A DNA stretch of 64,000 bases from a bacterium MS4 (GCA_000752215.1 CCFG01000017.1:1-64000); one strand, 5' to 3'. Positions 23,686 through 32,301 are shown, counted from the first letter of the stretch. Numbers and translations are program-made. The notes: generated by a model not told the origin, from the sequence alone.

Positions 23686-23829
23686 TCAGTTCCCGTATCC
23701 GCTCTGCCCTTCTTTGCCGAATTTCGCTCTGGCGCTCTCGGCCTGAGGGTCGTGCTTGATGTGCTTCTTGTCCGTTTTTGCCTGTTTCTTATCGCTGCCG
23801 CTTTTCCTGTCCTTCTGTGTATGGCTCAT
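23686..23829 (-). CDS. 47-residue Lys-rich small protein
   Basis: A tiny gene with AAGGGGA at the right distance from ATG 23829. The product is very basic and hydrophilic: about a quarter Lys/Arg in the first half (SDKKQAKTDKKHIKHDP) and a C-terminal QAESARAKFGKEGQSGYGN. It resembles other short clostridial proteins with a conserved HDPQ-ESARAKFG core that I recall only vaguely, so no family is claimed. It lies downstream of the metal-domain gene at 23848 and may be co-transcribed with it and the gene at 24054. Confidence 0.65.
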   Translation of the reverse strand: MSHTQKDRKSGSDKKQAKTDKKHIKHDPQAESARAKFGKEGQSGYGN

Positions 23830-23847
23830 TGAAATCCCCTTTCCGCC

Positions 23848-24057
23848 TTATTCGTACTCGATTTTAAAGCCGGTGTGTTCAATGCAGTCCTTGATTTCTT
23901 CTTCCGTCGCGGGCTCATTGTACTCCACCTTGACCGAACCGGTCGTCAGGTTCACGCCGACTTCCTGGACTCCCTTGATTTTATCCAGCGCGTTTTTGAT
24001 TTGAGTTTTGCACTCTTTATTCTGAATTCCTGATACGCTGCAAAGCATCGTATTCAT
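23848..24057 (-). CDS. HMA-domain small protein with a broken metal site
   Basis: A 69-residue single HMA (CopZ-like) domain: a beta-alpha-beta-beta-alpha-beta pattern with IKNALDKIKGVQEVGVNLTTGSVKVEYN and EEEIKDCIEHTGFKI. The metal loop normally reads GMxCxxC; here it is GIQNKEC, so the first cysteine is Asn and only Cys16 remains. Cys6 is near by and could substitute. It is probably a cytoplasmic metal-handling or thiol protein with altered specificity. Its ATG overlaps the stop of the 54-residue gene upstream (ATGA). Confidence 0.85.
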   Translation of the reverse strand: MNTMLCSVSGIQNKECKTQIKNALDKIKGVQEVGVNLTTGSVKVEYNEPATEEEIKDCIEHTGFKIEYE

Positions 24058-24218
24058 TTTTTCTCCCCCTCGTTGTTGTTCTTTTCATGCCTGCCGTCAT
24101 GCATGCCCAGTTTGCGGCCGTCTATCATCCCGGCGTCCGCATTTTCCCTAGGTTTCATCTTTCTCAGCTCCGGGTTGCTCTTTTCCCGGTCTTTCCTTCT
24201 GTTTTTGTTATTGTCCAT
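24054..24218 (-). CDS. 54-residue hydrophilic protein
   Basis: A short gene starting at ATG 24218 after GGGAAGGG and ending in an ATGA overlap with the HMA gene, which argues that it is real and co-translated. The product is almost wholly charged: MDNNKNRRKDREKSNPELRK, then MIDGRKLGMHDGRHEKNNNEGEKK. It has no hydrophobic core, so it is probably disordered or RNA/DNA-associated. No family recognised. Confidence 0.6.
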   Translation of the reverse strand: MDNNKNRRKDREKSNPELRKMKPRENADAGMIDGRKLGMHDGRHEKNNNEGEKK

Positions 24219-24305
24219 CTTTTTTCCCTTCCCGTTATGGTATTGTGCCGCCTATTTAGTATTCATGGAATGAAAAAATTTATACAGGTGCTCCGGAACA
24301 CAGAA

Positions 24306-24335
24306 AAGCCGCATTGGCACCAACCAATGCGGCTT
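24306..24335 (-). terminator. terminator of the DUF362 gene
   Basis: AAGCCGCATTGG/CCAATGCGGCTT with a 6-nt loop, followed by TTTCTG on the minus strand, after the stop at 24363. Its core arms are the same as in the terminator at 29423-29456. Confidence 0.75.
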
Positions 24336-24362
24336 CACATAGGATACTGTTTTAAAATACAA

Positions 24363-25472
24363 CTACTTTACAGTGATCAATTCATATTCCCGGCTGCCCA
24401 GACCGATTTTTACTGCGTGATCGATACAGCTGTTCCAGTTGGTTTCCGGATGCGTGTCGGTAAAATGGTCGTGATGGTCGTGCGGCTTCTTCGACAGGAG
24501 GCTGCCGCTGAGGACGGGCTGGCGGTTGACCGCGTCGGCACAGGCGACATCCAGCGCCACCGGGTCAAAGGAAGCAAACATCCCGACATCCGGAACGATC
24601 GGGATATCGTTTTCGGGGTGACAGTCACAGTACGGGGAAACATCCACCACAAGACTGATATGGAACTGCGGACGGTCCTTTAAAACAGCGTACGCGTATT
24701 CCGCAATTTTGCAGTTCAGAATATCGTTCGTTTCGTCGCCCATGGGATTTACCGCGTCGAAATTGCAGGCGCCGATGCAGCGGCCGCAGCCGACGCACTT
24801 ATCGTGGTCAATCTGCGCCTTTTTATTTTCATCAAAGGAAATCGCGTCGTGCGCGCAGTTTTTGCGGCACATCCCACAGCTTCTGCAAAGCTCTTTATCC
24901 ACAATCGGCTTGCCCGCGCTGTGCATTTCCATTTTTCCCGCACGGGAACCGCAGCCCATTCCCACATTTTTCAGCGTACCGCCGAAGCCGGTGGACTCAT
25001 GGCCCTTAAAATGGGTCAGGGTGAGGAAAATATCGGCGTCCATCATCGCGCGGCCGATTTTGGCTTCCTTGACATATTCGCCGTCGATCGGGACCAGGGC
25101 CTCGTCGGTTCCTTTCAAGCCGTCCGCAATGATCGCATGACAGCCGGTCGCGAAGGGGTTAAAGCCGTTTTCATACGCCGCGTCAAGGTGGTCGAGCGCA
25201 TTCTTCCTTCTGCCCACATACAGGGTATTGCAGTCGGTCAGAAAGACCTTTCCGCCCTGTTCTTTAATGAGGTCCGCAATGACCTTCGCGTAATTCGGGC
25301 GCAGGTACGAAAGATTTCCCGGCTCCCCGAAATGAATTTTGATGGCCGTATATTTGTCTTTGAAATCAATGGATTCCATTCCCGCTTTTTTAACCAGCTT
25401 TTCCAGCTTTTGCAGTAAATTGCAGCTTTGTGTCGCGCTGAAATCCGTAAAATATACTTTTGAAGCTCCCAT
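24363..25472 (-). CDS. DUF362 protein with 2[4Fe-4S] ferredoxin domain
   Basis: A 369-residue protein. The N-terminal DUF362 domain (about 1-190) has YTAIKIHFGEPGN, VFLTDCNTLY and DIFLTLTHFKGHESTGFGGTLKNVGMGCGSR. The ferredoxin part (about 195-250) carries two CxxCxxCxxxC sets (CRSCGMCRKNC and CVGCGRCIGAC), so two [4Fe-4S] clusters are expected. The C-terminal part returns to DUF362 (FASFDPVALDVACADAV). The family is widespread in clostridia with an undefined redox role, sometimes called Fe-S center protein. The start is set by AAGGAG. Monocistronic. Confidence 0.93.
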   Translation of the reverse strand: MGASKVYFTDFSATQSCNLLQKLEKLVKKAGMESIDFKDKYTAIKIHFGEPGNLSYLRPNYAKVIADLIKEQGGKVFLTDCNTLYVGRRKNALDHLDAAYENGFNPFATGCHAIIADGLKGTDEALVPIDGEYVKEAKIGRAMMDADIFLTLTHFKGHESTGFGGTLKNVGMGCGSRAGKMEMHSAGKPIVDKELCRSCGMCRKNCAHDAISFDENKKAQIDHDKCVGCGRCIGACNFDAVNPMGDETNDILNCKIAEYAYAVLKDRPQFHISLVVDVSPYCDCHPENDIPIVPDVGMFASFDPVALDVACADAVNRQPVLSGSLLSKKPHDHHDHFTDTHPETNWNSCIDHAVKIGLGSREYELITVK

Positions 25473-25777
25473 ATTCTGTTCTCCTTTTCAGCTTAACGCG
25501 GCCTGATTCCTCTGCCGCAAGGCAGACAAAGCAGGACCGATTTTCATTCATTATAGCATAAGTTTTTTCAGAAGGGAAACATTCTCTCCGCGGAAACCGG
25601 AAGAAGAGCCCCCGTACCATGCTCCCGCCGCGGCACAAAAAACAACCGGAGATTCATAATATATAAAGATTTCATTAAGAAATTAAAAAAATTACACAAT
25701 TCAACAAAATTCTATCATTATTTTTCCAGAAAATCCGATACAGAACATAGAATTGAATTGCAAAAAGGAGACATTTT
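25473..25777. other. intergenic gap without clear features
   Basis: This 305-bp gap separates the divergent DUF362 and CheW genes. It is GC-rich at 25570-25640 and AT-rich from 25655 to 25765. I see no hairpin, repeat or convincing promoter boxes. Confidence 0.4.
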
Positions 25778-26260
25778 ATGTTAACACCGTATCAATTATC
25801 TGAAAATTCAATGAGCGGACAGTTCCTGCCATTCAGGCTGGACAATGAAATTTTTGCAATTGAAAGCATGTATGTAACGGCTATCTCCAAAATGCTGATG
25901 ATTTCTCCCCTGCCCGGCACCCCGGAATACTGCAAGGGAATTGCCAAAGTAGAGGGAAAGCTCCTTCCGGTCATCGACATGCGCTTAAAATTGCGCAAAA
26001 ACTGCATCCCCTACAATGATGAGACACTGATCATCATGGTCAATCTGGAAGGGGCGCAGAGCGGGCTGATCGTAGACACGCTGGCGGAGGTTCTGACTGT
26101 AAGCCCCGGATGCCCGGACGGGTATGAGGAATGCCTTTCAAAATCGAATCCGTATTTTAAAGGCATCATAAAGGTCAACGGCAGCCCGGCAATGGTTCTG
26201 GACTGCAAAAAGATACTGATGGAAGACGGTATATTTGATCTGGCCCAGCTTGTCTCTTAA
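25778..26260 (+). CDS. orphan CheW-domain protein
   Basis: A 160-residue single CheW domain covering nearly the whole protein: GQFLPFRLDNEIFAIESMYV (first strand pair), MISPLPGTPEYCKGIAKVEGKLLPVIDMRLKL (the conserved core) and GLIVDTLAEVL. In chemotaxis arrays CheW bridges receptors and CheA. No chemotaxis or flagellar genes are nearby, so it may couple to a distant array or serve as a standalone scaffold. AAAAGGAGA precedes ATG 25778. It ends at the hairpin at 26275. Confidence 0.92.
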   Translation: MLTPYQLSENSMSGQFLPFRLDNEIFAIESMYVTAISKMLMISPLPGTPEYCKGIAKVEGKLLPVIDMRLKLRKNCIPYNDETLIIMVNLEGAQSGLIVDTLAEVLTVSPGCPDGYEECLSKSNPYFKGIIKVNGSPAMVLDCKKILMEDGIFDLAQLVS

Positions 26261-26274
26261 GCCATCCATACAGA

Positions 26275-26302
26275 AACAGCGGCGGAAAATTCCGCCGCTG
26301 TT
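26275..26302. terminator. bidirectional hairpin between CheW and DedA genes
   Basis: AACAGCGGCGGAA (26275-26287) pairs perfectly with 26290-26302. It lies between convergent stops at 26260 and 26322. T tracts are weak. Confidence 0.7.
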
Positions 26303-26321
26303 CTGATTAGGAAGGCCGGTG

Positions 26322-26936
26322 TTACCGGCGCTTTGACCTTCTGAAAAAGTACCACGCACAGAAAACAACCAGGGATACGGCGACGACCGCGATCGCAGCC
26401 ATCGAGTAAGTATCCACATACCGTACCACCGTTTCCCAGGAAGCGCCGAAAAAAGCCCCCAGATAAACCAGAACCACGTTCCACAAAAACGTTCCCAGCG
26501 CGGTCAGCAGCAAAAACATCCCCATCCTCATTTTTGCCATTCCGGCGGGGATGGAAATAAGGCTGCGCACGACGGGAATAAACCGGCAGAAAAACACCGT
26601 AAACTTTCCCCGCCGGGCAAACCACGCTCCCGCGTGGTGGACGTCCTCCCTTTTTAAATGAAGGACTCTCCCCAGCTTTCCGCCCAGCAGACGCTCCAGC
26701 CGCTGCGGGCTCATCAGTCTGCCCACGCTGTACAAAACCACGGCGCCCAGAACGGAGCCAATGGTCGCCGACAGCACCACGCCCCATATTTTCAGGTCCG
26801 TTACCGTGGTCATGAATCCGCTGAAGGTTAAAATCACCTCCGACGGAATGGGAGGAAATATATTTTCAACTGCAATCAGCAGTGCAATTCCAAAATAGCC
26901 GTATTGGTTGATAATCCCTATGATCCAATCCTGCAT
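26322..26936 (-). CDS. DedA-family membrane protein
   Basis: A 204-residue integral membrane protein of the SNARE-associated/VTT (DedA) family: NIFPPIPSEVILTFSGFM (re-entrant loop motif E-x-x-x-P-x-P near the N-terminus), ATIGSVLGAVVLYSVGRL, then the basic FARRGKFTVFFCRFIPVVRSLISIPAGMAKM signature (about 105-140) with conserved Arg and Pro. DedA proteins act as lipid scramblases or undecaprenyl-phosphate and phosphatidylethanolamine flippases. AAGGAG sets the start. It lies 62 bp after the flippase-like gene on the same strand and is probably co-transcribed. Confidence 0.93.
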   Translation of the reverse strand: MQDWIIGIINQYGYFGIALLIAVENIFPPIPSEVILTFSGFMTTVTDLKIWGVVLSATIGSVLGAVVLYSVGRLMSPQRLERLLGGKLGRVLHLKREDVHHAGAWFARRGKFTVFFCRFIPVVRSLISIPAGMAKMRMGMFLLLTALGTFLWNVVLVYLGAFFGASWETVVRYVDTYSMAAIAVVAVSLVVFCAWYFFRRSKRR

Positions 26937-26998
26937 TTAATCAAACTCCTTGCCTCACCTGAATCCTTAGAATTTTCCGGACATGGCATCCGCCGCCG

Positions 26999-28027
26999 TC
27001 AATCGGGAAGATATTTCTTCCCTCCGAAATAAACGAGCACGCTTCCCAGAAGAATATTAAGATAATAGCTTGAAAATCTCCAAAGGGTAATTCCTGGAAT
27101 GATATACGGGCCGAAAAATTCCCGGAAGAAGAGATAGAAGCCTCCCTCCGCACCGCCGGAAGAACCCGGCAGCGGAATGAACGACGCGGCCATCATGACA
27201 AAAGTGTCCGCCGCGACCATAGTAAACACCGGCTCGCCCTTCAGGTTGAAGCTGCGGTAAACAAAGAAGGATAACAGGCTGGCAATCGTAATCTGAATCA
27301 GCGTGAGAAAAATCGCGATCGCATACAGGGCATAATTTTTCCCGAAAATTTTGGAGCTGTCGTGGAAAATAATGAGCTGGCCGTGCACCTGATCGTAAAA
27401 TTTCTGGGAAAGCTTATGAAGGTGTATTTTGTCCATAAAGCGGACAACCGCCCGCAGGATCAAATCGGTAAGTCTTTCATTCATTATGAAAACCAGCGCA
27501 AACAAAATAAAAAGGCTGTTTGTAACCAGCCCGAAAACAGCGATCACGGCAAAATTACTTACTTTGGTCTGAAAATAATTCAGCTCAAACGCCACCAGAA
27601 TGAAGGAGTACACAAACGTAACCCCATGGTGGATCAGGGACTTCACGGTCACGATGGAAGTAGCGGCGCCTGTTTCCATTCCCATCTTTGTCATACAGTA
27701 GACTTCCATTGGCTCCCCCGTCCCAAAAGGGGCAAGGGCACTGTAAAAAATTTCAACCATGCCGATATAAAGCGATTCTCCCAGGGTCCATGCTTTGTCA
27801 AGATGGTTGCAGAGCAGGTGAAGCACATATCCCTCCAGAAACCATCCGGCAAGTACCCCCACCAGAATCCAGAGAAGCCAGATCGGCTGAAGCTCCGAAA
27901 GAACATGCCCCATACTTTTCATACCGTCTTCGGTAAAGAGGAAGAAAGCAAGGATTCCTATTGAAAGTAAAATGGTCGCCGCCGAAAAAATATTTTTGGC
28001 GGTTGCCGATTTTTTTTGATTCTGCAT
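26999..28027 (-). CDS. lysylphosphatidylglycerol-synthase-TM/UPF0104 flippase-like protein
   Basis: A 342-residue polytopic protein with about eight helices, matching the N-terminal membrane half of MprF (UPF0104/AglD family): IWLLWILVGVLAGWFLEGYVLHLLC, LYIGMVEIFYSALAPFGTGEPMEVYCMTKMG, then SFIPLPGSSGGAEGGFYLFFREFF with the conserved P-G-G-x-G-x-x-E turn. No catalytic synthase domain is attached, so it may move lipid-linked intermediates across the membrane. AAGGGGA supports ATG 28027 over the upstream ATGs. It lies upstream of DedA, another lipid-transport-class protein. Confidence 0.9.
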   Translation of the reverse strand: MQNQKKSATAKNIFSAATILLSIGILAFFLFTEDGMKSMGHVLSELQPIWLLWILVGVLAGWFLEGYVLHLLCNHLDKAWTLGESLYIGMVEIFYSALAPFGTGEPMEVYCMTKMGMETGAATSIVTVKSLIHHGVTFVYSFILVAFELNYFQTKVSNFAVIAVFGLVTNSLFILFALVFIMNERLTDLILRAVVRFMDKIHLHKLSQKFYDQVHGQLIIFHDSSKIFGKNYALYAIAIFLTLIQITIASLLSFFVYRSFNLKGEPVFTMVAADTFVMMAASFIPLPGSSGGAEGGFYLFFREFFGPYIIPGITLWRFSSYYLNILLGSVLVYFGGKKYLPD

Positions 28028-28175
28028 GGCATCCCCTTCAGATCTGAAATACTGTCTTCTATGCATGACCATAGCATGAGTTTATATTATACAGCAGAAA
28101 GTCTTAAAAAAACAGCTTACATTTATAAACAATACATTAAAACTTTATGTACAAGCTTTTATTTACGCCAAAATC

Positions 28176-28231
28176 GGCTGCAGGAAGCCATTAAAACGGC
28201 TTTTCAGCCAATTTAACAGCTCCCTGCAGCC
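28176..28231 (-). terminator. long-loop inverted repeat after oxidoreductase gene
   Basis: GGCTGCAGG (28176-28184) pairs with CCTGCAGCC (28223-28231), with a partly self-complementary interior, just past the stop at 28238. A short T stretch follows on the minus strand. Confidence 0.45.
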
Positions 28232-28237
28232 AGAGTA

Positions 28238-29326
28238 TCAGACCCGTTTTAAAAGCGTCATCCATTTCAGCAGGTCGAAGCTGCTGCCTGAACCGAAGAG
28301 CCGGGTGTTCAGGGCGCTGACCGTCTTCAGCTCAAAAAATCCGGCGATGCGGTCAAACGACGCGTCGTCCATTTTTTCCAGCTTGCGCCTGAGCGCCAGT
28401 GAATGGCTGTAGTTGGAGAACAGGGGCTTTGCCAGTTCGCCGTAGCGCTCGATTCCACAGATATCGTACGCAGCGTAGACGCCGGTTAAAACGGACGTAA
28501 ACTGTCCGAAGCCGAGCCCCGGGGAAAGCGCTCCAAAACAGTTTCCGGTAAAATAGGTGTTTTTGATTTTGGGCCTTCTGCAGATTCCCATCATATATTT
28601 TTGGATCTGGAACTGATCGGTGATCTTTAAATCCTGATCGAGGTCCCTGCGTGCCAGATCATAAAACAGGTTCCATATTTTTTTGATATCGTAAATATCC
28701 GGCGCGGGGCTGTCCGGAAAAGCGATGACAAGATTCGCTTCCTTTTCTGAAAAAGGAATCAGCCAGGCGTAGCCTTTCGGTATGATTCCATAATTGAACC
28801 ATACGTGCGGCATATCGGTTTTGAAATTCCCCTCCACTGTTGCTCCTTTGATGGCACAGGTGAGGTCGCGCCGGTAATTGTTCTGCTGAATCGCATAGGC
28901 TCCGTCCCCGGTCGCCAGAACGACACAGTCAAAATTTTTGGTAAGGTCCTCGTAATCTTCTGTCGAGTGAAAGTGAATTTCACTTTTTACCTGTCTTTCC
29001 AGCTGGCATTCAAAGGAATCGTCGTGCCTCCCCCTGATATTGGTACAGCCGATATATCCGTCAACGCAGGCCGTATGATTTTTTGAATGAAGCACCAGCC
29101 TGTTGACTTTGTCAATAGGCTTCAGGACGATATGGTATTCGTCCGCCAAATAGGGAATACAGTCCTTAACCGGCCTGTTTAAAATGCTGAACATCGCCTC
29201 CGCGTTGACGAACCGGTCGCCGACACAGCTCCGCTTTTCAAAAATCACGGGTTTGATTCCCTGTCTTTCCAGTGTGATCGCGCAGGAAAGCCCGGAAAGC
29301 CCCGCGCCCAGTATGGCAACATCCAT
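28238..29326 (-). CDS. geranylgeranyl-reductase-family FAD oxidoreductase
   Basis: A 362-residue flavoprotein. The N-terminal FAD motif VAILGAGLSGLSCAITLERQGIKPVIFEK is complete, and the NCFGALSPGLGFGQFTSVLTG segment (about 265-290) is the second FAD motif (G-D-A-x-G typical; here G-N-C-F-G). The segment PKGYAWLIPFSEKEANLVIAF (about 185-205) is the PxGYxWxFP-like hallmark of geranylgeranyl-reductase-type proteins, which reduce isoprenoid double bonds or act in related redox steps. The substrate is unknown. It is followed by terminator-like repeats and lies after a MATE exporter gene on the same strand, with its own gap. Confidence 0.82.
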   Translation of the reverse strand: MDVAILGAGLSGLSCAITLERQGIKPVIFEKRSCVGDRFVNAEAMFSILNRPVKDCIPYLADEYHIVLKPIDKVNRLVLHSKNHTACVDGYIGCTNIRGRHDDSFECQLERQVKSEIHFHSTEDYEDLTKNFDCVVLATGDGAYAIQQNNYRRDLTCAIKGATVEGNFKTDMPHVWFNYGIIPKGYAWLIPFSEKEANLVIAFPDSPAPDIYDIKKIWNLFYDLARRDLDQDLKITDQFQIQKYMMGICRRPKIKNTYFTGNCFGALSPGLGFGQFTSVLTGVYAAYDICGIERYGELAKPLFSNYSHSLALRRKLEKMDDASFDRIAGFFELKTVSALNTRLFGSGSSFDLLKWMTLLKRV

Positions 29327-29422
29327 TCCGCTTCCTCCTTATATTCTGTAATGATTATTTTATTATTGCTCTATCCGGCAAACAACATACATAAACCGGA
29401 AAAAACCGCCTTACGACGGACA

Positions 29423-29456
29423 AAGCGCCGCATTGGCTGTTTCCAATGCGGCGCTT
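29423..29456 (-). terminator. terminator of the MATE gene
   Basis: AAGCGCCGCATTGG/CCAATGCGGCGCTT, a perfect 14-bp stem with a 6-nt loop, followed by TTG-rich sequence on the minus strand, between the stop at 29508 and the next start at 29326. Confidence 0.8.
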
Positions 29457-29507
29457 ATCAATTAAAATTATAAAACGATATCGAGGGCTAGAGCATGTAT
29501 GCAAGCT

Positions 29508-30866
29508 CTAACGCAAAACGGAGGACCATTTTACCCGCAGAATCAGGATAATGGAAATAACCGCGGCGGCATAATTGGAAAAAAGGTTGCCCCAGAAAAC
29601 GGAATAAAACTGCAGTGCCTGTTCCGTAGCCAGAATAAAAAGATACCGCAAAAGCCAGATGCGCAAAACCCCCAGCACCAGCGGCACGCCGGTCCGGCCA
29701 AGGCCGATAAACGCGCCCTGCACCGCCATACAGACGCCGAAGCCCACCACGGAATAGGTGTAGATATGCAGCGCCCGGTTGGCGATCTCCAGTACGTCCG
29801 CCCTCTGCGTGAACAAGACCGTGAGGAAAGGGGACAGCGGCACGATCAGGCCGATGATGGCGACGGCCGTCACCGCGCTGGCCACGCACCCGATCAGGCA
29901 GGAACGCTTTGCTTTGTCCGGCTGCTCCGCCCCGATATTCAGGCTGACCATGGTCGTTACGGCCGAGCCGAAAGCCGCCGGCAGATTGAAGCACACGGCG
30001 GTAATATTGTTGGCGATACCCTGCCCGTTTAAGACCACCGCGCCGTATTTCTGGGTTTCATTATTGATCAGGAAAAATCCCAGATTCAGCATCAGGCTGG
30101 TCAGCATAGCGGGAACGCCCACACGAAAGAGCTGAAAAATCAGCTGTTTGTCAAACCGGAATCCTTTCAGGGTAAGCTTGTCTTCCCCCTGCCTGACAAA
30201 CAGTTCATAGAACATCCAGCCGCAGATCAGGAAATTGGCACAGAAGGAAGAGAGCACACAGCCGACTACCTCCAGCCGCAGCCAGACGACAAACACGATA
30301 TTAAAAATAATTTTCAGAAAGAGCATGAGCAGCATGCGGATAAAGGTGGCCTCCGGCTTTCCGGTAGCGTTTTTGATCGCGTTGTAGATGCTCTCCAAAA
30401 AGGAAAACGGCAGAACAAAGGCATAAAGGCTGATATACAGCATGACGTTGTGCGATATTTCCGGATCCACATTGGCCGAAATCGGAAACGCCACCAGCGC
30501 GGACAGGGGCGCGATACAAAAGCCCATGGTAAAGGCAAACACGACGATCTGAGCGGAAATGCTCCGTACCCGGTCAAAATCGCCGTGGCCGTTCGCCTGA
30601 CCGATAATGGCCATCGCCGCTACGCTCAGCCCCTGGGCCAGCGCCGTCATCATATTGATGACGGGTTCGCTGTAGGTGACCGCGCTCGCGACCAGCGTTC
30701 CCGCCGCATTATTGATAAAAAGTCCGTCCGTCAGCGGCATCAGGGACTGTATGACGCTCATCATCAGCGTTGGCAGCGACAGCATCATGAGCGTTCTCAA
30801 TATATTTCCGTGCAGAATCAGGTCCCGCCGTTGTTCGGTACTCTGATGTAAAAATTCAAATTTCAA
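29508..30866 (-). CDS. MATE-family multidrug/toxin efflux transporter
   Basis: A 452-residue transporter with twelve helices in two MatE repeats: LMMLSLPTLMMSVIQSLMPLTDGLFINNAAGT in the first and FQLFRVGVPAMLTSLMLNLGFFLINNETQKYGA in the second. These proteins export organic cations or drugs using a sodium or proton gradient. The start is a TTG at 30866 with only a weak upstream site (GCGGG); a later start would remove the conserved HGNILRTLMMLSLP entry. The promoter at 30897-30925 fits this start. Confidence 0.93.
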   Translation of the reverse strand: MKFEFLHQSTEQRRDLILHGNILRTLMMLSLPTLMMSVIQSLMPLTDGLFINNAAGTLVASAVTYSEPVINMMTALAQGLSVAAMAIIGQANGHGDFDRVRSISAQIVVFAFTMGFCIAPLSALVAFPISANVDPEISHNVMLYISLYAFVLPFSFLESIYNAIKNATGKPEATFIRMLLMLFLKIIFNIVFVVWLRLEVVGCVLSSFCANFLICGWMFYELFVRQGEDKLTLKGFRFDKQLIFQLFRVGVPAMLTSLMLNLGFFLINNETQKYGAVVLNGQGIANNITAVCFNLPAAFGSAVTTMVSLNIGAEQPDKAKRSCLIGCVASAVTAVAIIGLIVPLSPFLTVLFTQRADVLEIANRALHIYTYSVVGFGVCMAVQGAFIGLGRTGVPLVLGVLRIWLLRYLFILATEQALQFYSVFWGNLFSNYAAAVISIILILRVKWSSVLR

Positions 30867-30896
30867 TCTAAACCCGCTTTCTGTCTGTGAGTTTTC

Positions 30897-30925
30897 ATTG
30901 TATCATGATAAAATCAGGTTTTCAA
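30897..30925 (-). promoter_or_regulatory. promoter of the MATE gene
   Basis: TTGAAA (30920-30925), 17 bp, TACAAT (30897-30902) on the minus strand. Confidence 0.7.
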
Positions 30926-30976
30926 GACAGAAAGCCCTTCTTTTCGCGTTTCTTCGGGAAATTTTGAGCCGCTGTA

Positions 30977-31041
30977 CAAAAAAGAAACCGCGCCGGGTAT
31001 TTCTTCCAGAAAGGAATTCATACCGAAGCGCGGCCGGGTTT
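30977..31041 (-). terminator. terminator of the aldo/keto reductase gene
   Basis: An extended imperfect stem pairs CCGCGCcggGTAT with ATACcgaaGCGCGG, followed by TTTCTTTTTTG on the minus strand, directly after the stop at 31041. Confidence 0.65.
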
Positions 31042-32237
31042 TAATTTGATTTTATCCTCATCATTTTCCTGACAACGGTAACAAGCGGTTTATAGAGAAC
31101 GCCTTCCATCTCATGGCTGACTGTTTTCAGTTCCTTGCGGATGGCTATTTTCTGCGGACAGTGGCTTTCGCATTTTCCGCACTGCCTGCACTGGGACGCG
31201 ACGGCCGGTTTGGCCGACAGGGCGCCCAGCGACTGAAAATAGCGGCGCCGCGCCGATTTATCCCGCATCAGATACTTGTCGTTGTAACAGGAAAAGCATC
31301 CGGGAATGTTCACCCCAGCGGGACAGGGCATACAGTACCCGCAGCCCGTACAGGGTATTTTCGTCTTTTCGCTGATTTCCTTTCTGACCGTCCGGAACAC
31401 ATCCATTTCCTCCGCGGAGAGGGAATTGGGCTCCGCCTCCCCCGCGATGCGGATATTTTCCTCCATCTGCTCCTCGTCGCTCATACCGGAAAGCACCACG
31501 TTTACTTCGGGATGGTTCCATACCCAGCGCAAAGCCCACTCCGCCGGGGAACGGTTTTTGTCGTAGCTCTGAAACGCCTTCGTCACCAGCTCCGGCAGGT
31601 GCGTGACCAGCTTTCCGCCGCGCAGAGGCTCCATGACGATCACGGGTATTCCCATCGCCGCCGCAGTTTGCAGCCCGGCTTTCGTCGCCTGATTGTTTTC
31701 ATCCATATAGTTGTACTGGATCTGGCAGAAATCCCACGGATACGCTTTTAAAATCAGTTCAAAGTCCGTCCGGCTCCCGTGGAAAGAAAAGCCGATATTT
31801 TTGATTTTGCCCTGTGCCTTCAGTTCTTCCAGCCATTCCATAACGCCGAGCGAAGCAAGGCGGTCATACCCCGGCTTGTCGGTCAGCATGTGCAGCAGAT
31901 AATAATCGATATGGTCCGTCTGCAGCCGCTGAAGCTCCGTTGCAAAGATTTTTTTTGCATTTTCCAGCTTTCCAACCAAAAAAGGAGGCAGCTTTGTGGC
32001 GATTTTCACCCGGTCGCGGTAGCCCCCGGCCAAAGCCCGGCCCAGCAGCAGTTCGTCTTTCCCGTTCTGATAGATATAGGCCGTATCAAAATAGTTCACG
32101 CCCTTTTCAATGGCGTCGTGTATCATCTGAATCGATCTCGTTTCATCGATCGAACCGTTCTTTGTAGGCAGCCGCATACACCCGAACCCCAGAATGGAAA
32201 GCTCATCGCCGTTTTTCGCGTTTACTCTTGTCTTCAA
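31041..32237 (-). CDS. aldo/keto reductase with C-terminal Fe-S domain
   Basis: A 398-residue protein. The TIM-barrel AKR part (about 1-290) has the catalytic Tyr in NYFDTAYIYQNGKDE, Lys in IATKLP and His in YYLLHML. The C-terminal part (about 300-398) carries CTGCGYCMPCPAGVNIP and CRQCGKCESHCPQ, two ferredoxin-like Cys sets seen in the clostridial Fe-S AKR subfamily; these bind [4Fe-4S] clusters and take electrons from ferredoxin instead of or with NADPH. The TTG start at 32237 follows GGAGGG. The substrate is unknown. Confidence 0.92.
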   Translation of the reverse strand: MKTRVNAKNGDELSILGFGCMRLPTKNGSIDETRSIQMIHDAIEKGVNYFDTAYIYQNGKDELLLGRALAGGYRDRVKIATKLPPFLVGKLENAKKIFATELQRLQTDHIDYYLLHMLTDKPGYDRLASLGVMEWLEELKAQGKIKNIGFSFHGSRTDFELILKAYPWDFCQIQYNYMDENNQATKAGLQTAAAMGIPVIVMEPLRGGKLVTHLPELVTKAFQSYDKNRSPAEWALRWVWNHPEVNVVLSGMSDEEQMEENIRIAGEAEPNSLSAEEMDVFRTVRKEISEKTKIPCTGCGYCMPCPAGVNIPGCFSCYNDKYLMRDKSARRRYFQSLGALSAKPAVASQCRQCGKCESHCPQKIAIRKELKTVSHEMEGVLYKPLVTVVRKMMRIKSN

Positions 32238-32257
32238 ATGAATCCCTCCGGAAATTG

Positions 32258-32278
32258 CGGGGCGCGGAAAGCGCCCCG
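32258..32278. terminator. short GC hairpin
   Basis: CGGGGCGC/GCGCCCCG with a GGAAA loop, between the stop of the DJ-1/PfpI gene (32302) and the start of the reductase (32237). No T run, so only a possible terminator. Confidence 0.45.
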
Positions 32279-32301
32279 TCTGTCACCATGTGTACGCGCC
32301 G

